The notes under the pieces are model-generated. The model was not told where the DNA came from. It saw nothing but the letters and a program-made list of their open reading frames with translations, and ran no database searches. DNA of 28,905 nucleotides from Ruminococcaceae bacterium UBA5450 (GTDB taxonomy: Bacteria > Bacillota > Clostridia > Oscillospirales > Acutalibacteraceae): contig DIQY01000092.1 of the NCBI GenBank assembly GCA_002424295.1, positions 1 through 28,905 of the forward strand. The letters run 5' to 3'. Shown here piece by piece: positions 15,428 to 22,249 of the stretch (the stretch's first letter is position 1; each line of letters starts with the position of its first letter). Both the position numbers and the translations under genes were made by a program.

Positions 15428-17588
15428 TGATCTGACTGCATTAATGTCAGGCAGCGAACATGATTATGATATGGATTTGATCCGGCGTGCCTATGATGTT
15501 GCGCTGGCTTCTCATGGGGATCAGAAACGGCTTTCCGGTGCGCCATATATTTCGCATCCGGTGGCGGTTGCCTGTACTTTGGTTGAACTGGGCATGGATT
15601 CTGAAAGTGTCGCAGCAGGTCTTTTGCATGATGTAGCGGAAGATACTGCTACCGACCTTACAAAGCTTCGTAAATTGTTTGGGTTGGAAATTGCAGGGCT
15701 GATCGACGGCGTGACAAAACTCGGAAAAATTCCGCATTCTTCGCGTGAAGTGCAGCAGGCGGAGAATATCCGCAAAATGCTGATTGCAATGAGTGAGGAT
15801 ATTCGGGTTATCATTATCAAATTGGCAGATCGGCTGCATAATATGCGTACACGGGAGTTTTGGAGCCCGCAGAAACAGCGCGATAAGGCCTTGGAAAATA
15901 TGGAGGTTTATGCCCCCATTGCCGATCGTCTTGGTATCCGTACAGTCAAAGAGGAATTGGAGGATATTTCTCTGCAATGTCTTGATCCGGTTGCCTATGA
16001 GGAAATTGAAAACAGCTTAAAACAGCGCAGCAACCTTCACAATGAGTTTATTGAACAGACGAAAAAGGGGATTAAAGAGCGCCTGCAGCAGATCATTCCG
16101 AATGTCTATGTCGAGGGACGTGTTAAGAGCATCAACGGAATTTATCGAAAAATGTTTATTCAAGGCAAAAATTTTGATGAAATTTATGATGTGTATGCTG
16201 TGCGTGTAATTGTTGATACCGTAAATGACTGTTACAACGTGCTTGGGGTCATCCATGATATGTTTCGTCCGCTGCCAAACCGTTTTAAAGATTATATTTC
16301 AACACCAAAGCCCAATATGTATCAGTCTCTGCATACGACGGTACTCTCAGAAGGCGGTGTCCCGTTTGAAGTGCAGATCCGTACATGGGAAATGCACCAT
16401 ACAGCTGAATATGGTATTGCTGCGCATTGGAAATATAAATTGGGAGTCGGCAAAGATGGCCACGGAGGAAAGGACTCCTTTGAAAAACGGCTGGCATGGA
16501 TTCGTCAGCTTTTGGAAACGCAACAAGATGACGCCGATGCGACCGATCTAATTCGGACGATCAAGAGTGATCTTGCGCCGGAGGAAGTTTTTGTCTTTAC
16601 GCCGCAGGGCAAAGTAATTAATCTGCCGGTCGGAAGTACCGTGATCGATTTTGCCTATGCGATTCACAGCGAGGTCGGAAACCGAATGGTAGGTGCCAAA
16701 GTAGATAAGCGGATTGTTCCGATTGATACGAAGGTGAAAACGGGCCAAATTGTTGAGATCCTTACGAGTAAAGAGGCCAGAGGTCCCAGCCGTGACTGGC
16801 TGAAAATTGTAAAGACCAGTGAAGCGCGCAATAAGATTCGCACATGGTTCAAAAAAGAGAAGCGCGAAGAAAATGTTATTGAAGGGCGAGAAGAACTTGA
16901 ACGCGAACTGAAGCGCAGTGGAATTAGTTATACAGAGGAAGAACGTAAAGCGGTTCTGATGAAATTGGGCGCAAAGCAGTCCTGTGATACAGAGGATGAC
17001 GTTTATGCCGCCATCGGTTATGGTGGCATTCAGCTTTGGAAAATAATGCCGAGGCTCAAAGAAGAATATCAGAAGAACCACCATGCTCCGGAGAATGAAA
17101 TAAAACCGGCTGTTGCGAAACCGTCTTCGGGAAAAGCAGTCGAAGGCGTCATCGTAGATGGAATGGATAATTGCCTGATTAAGTTTTCTCGCTGCTGCAA
17201 TCCGCTTCCGGGAGATGAGATTATCGGTTTTGTCACTCGTGGATATGGGGTTTCCATTCATAAGCGTTCCTGCAACAATGTACCGCGTCGCCTTTCTGAT
17301 GCGCCGGAACCGGAACGCTGGATTAGCGTTCATTGGGCAGGAGAAGTCAATGAACAGTTTAAGACAACACTGGAAATTGTGGCGCAGGATCGCTCCGGAC
17401 TTCTTGCGGATATTACGCAGCAATTTTTCAACATGCGTCTTTTTATTCATTCGTTAAATTCTCGCCAGACAAAAGATGGAAATGCAGTAATTTCAGCCTC
17501 TATTACGGTAAATGGAAGAGACCATCTGGAGAGCATTATCAGTCGTCTGGAAATGATTAACGGGATCATTTCAATTCGGCGTTCCTGA
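15402..17588 (+). CDS. relA: Bifunctional (p)ppGpp synthetase/hydrolase Rel
   Basis: Makes and degrades the stringent-response alarmone. 728 residues with the full long-RSH layout. The HD hydrolase domain has SHPVAVA at 51-57, HDVAEDT from 76 and ADRLHNMRT near 142-150. The synthetase domain is at about 235-350, with RFKD at 294-297 (the RxKD form of bifunctional enzymes) and EVQIRT at 323-328. A TGS domain starts near 395 (VFVFTPQGKV). A Cys-rich region (FSRCCNPLPGD) lies near 600, and a C-terminal ACT domain starts near 655. The ATG at 15402 follows AGAGGTG (15388-15394) by 7 nt. It overlaps the recJ end by 26 bp. The hydrolase HD pair is intact, so both activities are expected. Confidence 0.96.
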   Translation: MAYPLKTYDDLTALMSGSEHDYDMDLIRRAYDVALASHGDQKRLSGAPYISHPVAVACTLVELGMDSESVAAGLLHDVAEDTATDLTKLRKLFGLEIAGLIDGVTKLGKIPHSSREVQQAENIRKMLIAMSEDIRVIIIKLADRLHNMRTREFWSPQKQRDKALENMEVYAPIADRLGIRTVKEELEDISLQCLDPVAYEEIENSLKQRSNLHNEFIEQTKKGIKERLQQIIPNVYVEGRVKSINGIYRKMFIQGKNFDEIYDVYAVRVIVDTVNDCYNVLGVIHDMFRPLPNRFKDYISTPKPNMYQSLHTTVLSEGGVPFEVQIRTWEMHHTAEYGIAAHWKYKLGVGKDGHGGKDSFEKRLAWIRQLLETQQDDADATDLIRTIKSDLAPEEVFVFTPQGKVINLPVGSTVIDFAYAIHSEVGNRMVGAKVDKRIVPIDTKVKTGQIVEILTSKEARGPSRDWLKIVKTSEARNKIRTWFKKEKREENVIEGREELERELKRSGISYTEEERKAVLMKLGAKQSCDTEDDVYAAIGYGGIQLWKIMPRLKEEYQKNHHAPENEIKPAVAKPSSGKAVEGVIVDGMDNCLIKFSRCCNPLPGDEIIGFVTRGYGVSIHKRSCNNVPRRLSDAPEPERWISVHWAGEVNEQFKTTLEIVAQDRSGLLADITQQFFNMRLFIHSLNSRQTKDGNAVISASITVNGRDHLESIISRLEMINGIISIRRS

Positions 17589-17625
17589 GAAGACAAAATT
17601 TTCAAAAAGCATAGGAGGTTCTGAT

Positions 17626-18258
17626 ATGACCATAGAAGAAATTGCCGGGGGTCCGCTGCCGACGAACTGTTATTTGCTGACGGATGACGAAACAAAAAAG
17701 ACGGCGGTTATTGATCCCGGTTTTTGGAACCAGGAACTTGCAGATGCAATTCAGGGAAAAAATGTGGAATTGATTCTGTTGACTCATGCACATTTTGATC
17801 ATATTATTGGAGTTTCTCAAGTAGTAAAAGAAACACAGGCAAAAGTTTATCTGCAAAAAGAAGATCAGAAGATGACAACTGACAGCAGCCTCAATCTGAC
17901 AAGTGAAGTGGGATTCCCGCCGATTGAAGCGTTCCCGATTGAACGGCTTTTGGGAGAAGATGAAACATTCTCTCTTGGTAATTTGGATATTCGAGAGATT
18001 CATACGCCTGGTCATACAAAGGGAAGCTGCTGCTTTTTAACTGGAAACGCTATTTTTTCCGGAGATACTTTGATGAAGGGAACAGTTGGCCGTACAGATT
18101 TTCCAACCGGCAGTTATCAAGATATGATTTCTTCCATTCAAAAATTAAAAGTGCTTTCCGGTGATTATAAAATTTATCCTGGACACGAAGAAAATACAAC
18201 TCTTTTTTGGGAGAGAAAGCATAATCCCTATATGGACGCGGAAGCAGGTTCTCTATGA
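17626..18258 (+). CDS. Metallo-beta-lactamase-fold hydrolase (glyoxalase II-like)
   Basis: Cytosolic MBL-fold hydrolase of 210 residues. The zinc motif HAHFDH is at 54-59, followed by HTPGHTKGS near 126-134, FSGDTL near 144-149 and a final YPGHEENT histidine. This pattern fits the YcbL/YqgX group often annotated as hydroxyacylglutathione hydrolase. Without evidence of glutathione use in this organism the substrate is uncertain; thioesters of another thiol are possible. AGGAGG at 17613-17618 is 7 nt upstream of the ATG. It lies 37 bp after rel and overlaps hemZ as ATGA. The same rel-MBL-hemZ order is common in Clostridia. Confidence 0.9.
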   Translation: MTIEEIAGGPLPTNCYLLTDDETKKTAVIDPGFWNQELADAIQGKNVELILLTHAHFDHIIGVSQVVKETQAKVYLQKEDQKMTTDSSLNLTSEVGFPPIEAFPIERLLGEDETFSLGNLDIREIHTPGHTKGSCCFLTGNAIFSGDTLMKGTVGRTDFPTGSYQDMISSIQKLKVLSGDYKIYPGHEENTTLFWERKHNPYMDAEAGSL

Positions 18259-19736
18259 ATCTGATTCTTGACGGACACGACTTTCATTATGAGATGGAGG
18301 CACTTTGCCGACTGTTTTATCCCCTTCAGCCAATTCATGTAGTCGAAAAAGGAAGCGGTTTGGGAGAACAGTCAAAAGAGGACCCTATTACTGCTTATAC
18401 CGGAATCCATGCTGAAAACGGGAAAATTAGATTAACGGCCAGTCTCCAGATTGGAGAAAAAAAAGAAACGGCAGAAGATTTTTTTCATGCGAAAGATCCG
18501 GCCTTTTTTGGAGATGAAAAGGAGCGGCAGTTGGCGGTTCTCCTTTTTGGACTTTTAAAGGAAGCGTGCGGATTTACGCCGCGTTGGGGACTCTTGACGG
18601 GTGTTCGGCCGGTCAAGTTATTTCGCCGGTTAACGGAGGCCTATGGAGAAACGGAGGCTTCACGATATTTTCGCGAGGCCTATCTGGTCAGTCCGGAAAA
18701 AATTTCGCTTGCGTCGAAAACGATGCATCGGGAAGAAAAAATTTTGGCTCAAAATTCACCGCAGGATTTTAGCTTATATCTTTCGGTACCGTTTTGTCCT
18801 ACCCGGTGCGCCTATTGTTCGTTTGTTTCTTCCAGTGTGGAAAAAACAATGAAATTGATTCCGCAGTATGTAGAGCTGCTCTGTAAAGAGATTGAGGCTG
18901 CAGCAAAACAGGCGGAAAAGCTCAAATTGCGTCTTGTTTCGGTTTATATGGGTGGTGGAACTCCAACTACTCTGACAGCGCAGCAACTAGACCAGGTACT
19001 TAGCTGCGTAAAGCGTTCTTTTGATCTTTCGCTTTGTCGGGAATATACGGTGGAAGCAGGAAGACCTGATACGATTACATCAGAAAAACTTGCAGTGCTG
19101 AAAAAATGCGGCGCAGACCGAATCAGCATTAATCCACAGACGCTCAATGACCGGATTCTCGAGGTGATCGGAAGACGCCATACGGCAAAACAAACGAGGG
19201 AAGCATTCCTGATGGCAAGAGAAGCGGGATTTGAGAATATCAATATGGATTTGATTGTAGGGCTTCCGGGAGAATCGGTCGAAAGCTTTTACAATACGCT
19301 GAATACGCTTTTAGAATGGGCGCCGGAGAGCATAACGGTTCACGACCTCGCGTTAAAGCGTTCTTCTCGTCTTTATCAGGAAGGGAAAATTCAGGAAGAC
19401 GCAGCAGCGGCTTCCGTCATGCTGGATTATGCAGATCGAATTCTTCCGGAAAACGGGTATGCCCCCTATTATCTTTATCGGCAAAGCAGAATGGTCGGCA
19501 ATCTGGAAAATGTCGGCTTTGCAAAACCGGGATTTGAAAGTCCTTATAATGTGTTTATTATGGACGAAAGCCAGCATATTTTAGGCTGTGGAGCGGGGGC
19601 AGTCACAAAACTCTGTGTGCCGCAGAAATCCGGTCAACGTATCCGCAGAATTTTTAATTTTAAATATCCTTTTGAATATATTTCTCGTCATGGAGAGATT
19701 CTTGAGAGAAAAGAGCAGGTGGGAAAGCTGTCATGA
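18255..19736 (+). CDS. hemZ: Coproporphyrinogen dehydrogenase-like radical SAM protein HemZ
   Basis: Radical SAM protein of 493 residues, close to B. subtilis HemZ (501). The cluster motif is C181-x3-C185-x2-C188 in VPFCPTRCAYCSF. GGGTPTTL near 233-240 is the SAM-binding glycine motif, and the HemN-like NMDLIVGLPGE comes later. About 170 residues precede the radical SAM core, the N-terminal extension typical of HemZ. The family is annotated as oxygen-independent coproporphyrinogen III dehydrogenase, but many clostridia carry it without a complete haem pathway. No other haem genes are here, so true activity is open. The ATG overlaps the preceding stop (ATGA), and its own stop overlaps the next start in the same way. 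Confidence 0.9.
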   Translation: MNLILDGHDFHYEMEALCRLFYPLQPIHVVEKGSGLGEQSKEDPITAYTGIHAENGKIRLTASLQIGEKKETAEDFFHAKDPAFFGDEKERQLAVLLFGLLKEACGFTPRWGLLTGVRPVKLFRRLTEAYGETEASRYFREAYLVSPEKISLASKTMHREEKILAQNSPQDFSLYLSVPFCPTRCAYCSFVSSSVEKTMKLIPQYVELLCKEIEAAAKQAEKLKLRLVSVYMGGGTPTTLTAQQLDQVLSCVKRSFDLSLCREYTVEAGRPDTITSEKLAVLKKCGADRISINPQTLNDRILEVIGRRHTAKQTREAFLMAREAGFENINMDLIVGLPGESVESFYNTLNTLLEWAPESITVHDLALKRSSRLYQEGKIQEDAAAASVMLDYADRILPENGYAPYYLYRQSRMVGNLENVGFAKPGFESPYNVFIMDESQHILGCGAGAVTKLCVPQKSGQRIRRIFNFKYPFEYISRHGEILERKEQVGKLS

Positions 19737-20686
19737 AAGAGCAGAAAAACTATGTAAAGCATCTGAACCAGGTAGAGGCAATCAATGACTGTGCAATTCG
19801 AAATCCCCAACACCTGATCGATTTAAGTGAAAAATCGTTTCATCAAGAGCTTTCAAATATTGCCTCCGATCTTTTGAAAAGAAAGACAAAAATAGTGCTT
19901 TTGGCAGGGCCCAGCAGCAGTGGAAAGACGACAACGGCTCATATGCTGGGACAGTGTCTGACTGAATTAGGAAATGATGCTCAGGTTATTTCATTGGATG
20001 ATTTTTATAAAATGCCACAGGAGGCGCCGAAAAATGCAGACGGAACTCCGGATTTTGAATCGATTTATGCGCTGCGAATTGATGAGATTCAGCGTTCGTT
20101 AAGAGAGCTGATGGAACATAGTGCATGTGATAAGCCACAGTTTGATTTTCATCATCACTGTCCTTTTAAAGAATTGCAGCATATTGCATTGAAACCGGGC
20201 GGCATTGCGATTGTAGAAGGAATTCATGCATTAAATCCGATCTTTTCGGGAGACATTCCAAAAGAGGGATTGATCAAAATATATATCAGCGTTAAACAGG
20301 GCATTGAGTATAAAAACGAGCAGCTTTTAGGGCCAAATGAAGTACGCATGATTCGCAGAATCGTACGCGATTACGCGTTTCGCAGTACAAATCCAGCCCA
20401 GACGATTGCAATGTGGCCCTCTGTGATGAATGGAGAATATCGGTATATTAAGCCGTTTCGTTCACAGGCGGATTATACGATTAATTCTCTTCATGCTTAT
20501 GAACCCTGTGTCTTTCGAACGCGTGCAATGAGACTTCTGAGAGATGTGGAAGAATCAGGAGGAAAAGAATATGAGATTGCGCAGCAGCTGTTTTTTGTGT
20601 TGAAACTGTTTCGGTCAATTTCACCGGAATTGGTTCCCAAAAATTCTCTTTTAAGAGAATTTCTTGGGGGCGGATTTTATGATTAA
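19733..20686 (+). CDS. Uridine kinase-like nucleoside kinase
   Basis: P-loop kinase of the phosphoribulokinase/uridine kinase family, 317 residues. The Walker A GPSSSGKTT is at 59-67. SLDDFYK follows, matching the uridine-kinase segment that binds substrate and Mg2+. FDFHHHCPF and IVEGIHALNP are the further family segments. About 50 residues precede the kinase core and a C-terminal helical extension follows, unlike compact Udk enzymes of about 210 residues. Clostridial homologues are usually annotated simply as nucleoside kinase; the substrate is likely a pyrimidine nucleoside but is not shown. ATGA overlap with hemZ. It is the last gene of the recJ cluster, and its 3' end contains a long inverted repeat. 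Confidence 0.85.
   Translation: MKEQKNYVKHLNQVEAINDCAIRNPQHLIDLSEKSFHQELSNIASDLLKRKTKIVLLAGPSSSGKTTTAHMLGQCLTELGNDAQVISLDDFYKMPQEAPKNADGTPDFESIYALRIDEIQRSLRELMEHSACDKPQFDFHHHCPFKELQHIALKPGGIAIVEGIHALNPIFSGDIPKEGLIKIYISVKQGIEYKNEQLLGPNEVRMIRRIVRDYAFRSTNPAQTIAMWPSVMNGEYRYIKPFRSQADYTINSLHAYEPCVFRTRAMRLLRDVEESGGKEYEIAQQLFFVLKLFRSISPELVPKNSLLREFLGGGFYD
20636..20668 (+). repeat. Long inverted repeat inside the 3' end of the nucleoside kinase gene
   Basis: Arm 20636-20650 (CCCAAAAATTCTCTT) is complementary to 20653-20668 (AAGAGAATTTCTTGGG) with one bulged base. It is in coding sequence, 18 bp before the stop codon, and is followed by GGCGG rather than a T-tract. It may stall polymerase or protect the mRNA end; this is inference. 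Confidence 0.6.
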
Positions 20687-20708
20687 CGAATTGTTTACGA
20701 TTAGGTCA

Positions 20709-20737
20709 TTGCTTTTATCAATTTAATTTGTTATAAT
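20709..20737 (+). promoter_or_regulatory. Strong promoter of the zinc-ribbon gene
   Basis: TTGCTT at 20709-20714, 17-bp spacer and perfect TATAAT at 20732-20737 with TG at 20729-20730 (extended -10). Confidence 0.82.
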
Positions 20738-20740
20738 CAA

Positions 20741-20753
20741 CCCATTATATGGG
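20741..20753. promoter_or_regulatory. Operator-like dyad at the transcription start
   Basis: CCCAT-TAT-ATGGG, a perfect 5-bp dyad starting 4 bp after the -10 and so covering the expected start site. The placement suits repressor binding; no cognate regulator is identified. Confidence 0.35.
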
Positions 20754-20802
20754 AAATATATAGAAAATTTTTATCAAAATAGAAACAAAGGAGCGTGTCT
20801 TT

Positions 20803-21198
20803 ATGGGACTTTTTGAGGACGTTGTAATCAATGCAAAGTCTGCTGCTGATGTAGTTGGGAAAAAAGCAGGAAAATTTATTGATGTATCAAAGCTTCGGAT
20901 TAATGCAGCTGATGTGAATAATGAGATTAGTAAGCAGTTCGAAGCGCTTGGGCGCGTTGTATACGATGCTAAAAAGACAGATAATCTCTCGGATGAGTTA
21001 TTGGACGAAAGCGTTAAGACAATCGATGAGCTGTATGAGCAGCTCGATGCGATTAACAATCAACTTTCTGCAAGCGGCAATAAAATCATCTGCAAAAAGT
21101 GTGGCGCTGAAAATATTTCAGATGCCACTTACTGCAGCAAATGTGGGAATAAACTTCATGAAGATGAAGACCAGCAGGAAGGCCCGAAAGAAGAGTAA
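20803..21198 (+). CDS. Small zinc-ribbon protein of unknown function
   Basis: Protein of 131 residues with no signal peptide or membrane segment. Residues about 1-90 are mostly helical and charged (possible coiled coil at about 35-88). They are followed by a four-cysteine zinc ribbon, C97-x2-C100 and C111-x2-C114 (CKKCG and CSKCG knuckles), and an acidic tail. Similar proteins are widespread in Clostridia, but I know of no function. AAAGGAG lies about 9 nt before the ATG. It is monocistronic, with one of the best promoters in the window, a dyad at the start site and its own terminator, which suggests an abundant or tightly controlled product. Confidence 0.8.
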   Translation: MGLFEDVVINAKSAADVVGKKAGKFIDVSKLRINAADVNNEISKQFEALGRVVYDAKKTDNLSDELLDESVKTIDELYEQLDAINNQLSASGNKIICKKCGAENISDATYCSKCGNKLHEDEDQQEGPKEE

Positions 21199-21210
21199 AT
21201 TTCAAAAGCA

Positions 21211-21250
21211 AAGCGCCCTCAGCAATGATTAGCTGGGGGTGTTTCTTTAT
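21211..21250 (+). terminator. Intrinsic terminator of the zinc-ribbon gene
   Basis: 13-pair stem (21211-21223 with 21232-21244, three wobbles), 8-nt loop, followed by CTTTAT. The T-tract is short, so strength is moderate. Confidence 0.75.
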
Positions 21251-21290
21251 GAATATTATGAGCTGAAAAAAGGAAGGGGCTTTAATAAAG

Positions 21291-22124
21291 ATGAATTATA
21301 AAGTGTGGGCATCCTATTTTAGTGCGACCGGCACAACAGAGAGAGTTGTAGAACGGATTGCGCAGAAAGCGGCAGAAACTTTGAAAGGAGGAAAAGCGGA
21401 AACCTTTGATTTTACTTTGCCTGGAGCAAGAGAAAATGTAAAGGAATTTTCCAAAGAAGATCTAGTGATTTTTGGAGTCCCTGTTTATGCCGGAAGAGTG
21501 CCCAATGTGCTGGTCAAATATTTACATACGATTAAGGGAAACGGAGCGTTAGCGGTTCCGGTCGTTTGTTATGGAAACCGGAATTTCGATGATGCTCTGA
21601 TTGAACTGCGTGATATTTTGGAAGAAGACGGCTTTTTAACAATCGCAGGTGCTGCTTTTATTGGAGAACATTCTTTTTCAACTGTTTTGGCGGCGGGGCG
21701 TCCAGATGCGGAAGACCTTCGGAAAGCGGATCGTTTTGCAGAAGAAGTTTGTGCAATTCTTCCTCATTTGCCGCAGGAGCATCAGCCGGTCAAAGTAGAA
21801 GGAGAGGAGCCGTATCGTCCCTATTATGTGCCGCGGGATCGCAAGGGAGAAAAGGTTAATATCTTGAAAGTAAAGCCAAAGACCAATGATCATTGCATTA
21901 ACTGCGGACTTTGTGCCAGAGTTTGTCCGATGGGTTCCATCAGCGCAGAGAATGTCCGGGAATTTACCGGAATCTGTATTAAATGCGGAGCCTGCGTGAA
22001 AAAATGTCCTCAGCACGCCAAATATTATGATGATCATAACTATCTTTATCATCAGAGCGAGTTGGAACTGGGGTTTGAGCGTCGGGCAGAGCCGGTTACT
22101 TTTTTGTCGAAATCAATGGAATAA
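21291..22124 (+). CDS. EFR1-family flavodoxin-like ferredoxin
   Basis: Two-part electron-transfer protein of 277 residues. The N-terminal half looks like a flavodoxin: FSATGTTERVV at 10-20 resembles the FMN phosphate loop, and GVPVYAGRVPN is at about 62-72. The C-terminal half has two complete 4Fe-4S motifs: C202, C205, C208, C212 (with P213) and C229, C232, C235, C239 (with P240). NCBI uses the name EFR1 family ferrodoxin for this layout. It is cytosolic, and its redox partner is not evident. The nearest SD-like run, GGAAGGGG, is about 11 nt from the ATG, so initiation may be modest. Terminators flank the gene on both sides. A promoter is not obvious in the short 5' gap, so it may rely on readthrough from the zinc-ribbon gene. 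Confidence 0.9.
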   Translation: MNYKVWASYFSATGTTERVVERIAQKAAETLKGGKAETFDFTLPGARENVKEFSKEDLVIFGVPVYAGRVPNVLVKYLHTIKGNGALAVPVVCYGNRNFDDALIELRDILEEDGFLTIAGAAFIGEHSFSTVLAAGRPDAEDLRKADRFAEEVCAILPHLPQEHQPVKVEGEEPYRPYYVPRDRKGEKVNILKVKPKTNDHCINCGLCARVCPMGSISAENVREFTGICIKCGACVKKCPQHAKYYDDHNYLYHQSELELGFERRAEPVTFLSKSME

Positions 22125-22136
22125 AAGGAAGAAAAA

Positions 22137-22170
22137 CGGATTAGAATGAAAAATTCCGATCCGCTTTTTT
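22137..22170 (+). terminator. Intrinsic terminator after the EFR1 gene
   Basis: CGGAT and GAAT pair with ATTC and ATCCG (22137-22147 with 22153-22163; one wobble and one mismatch inside), followed by CTTTTTT. Confidence 0.8.
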
Positions 22171-22201
22171 CATTTTGGGGAAATCATCATAATCTGTCTG
22201 C

Positions 22202-22239
22202 CTTTTCCGTATTTATCAAACAAGCAGATACGGGAAAAG
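22202..22239 (+). promoter_or_regulatory. Leader hairpin next to the SD of the SpoVB-like gene
   Basis: CTTTTCCGTAT (22202-22212) can pair with ATACGGGAAAAG (22228-22239) with one bulge and a 15-nt loop. The 3' arm runs into the SD AAGAGGA at 22238-22243, so folding could affect translation. Confidence 0.4.
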
Positions 22240-22249
22240 AGGATGCATT

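Noticed and set aside
16548..17450. 300-residue minus-strand ORF within rel
   Set aside because: Long only because the antisense frame lacks stops. The rel domains account for this DNA completely.
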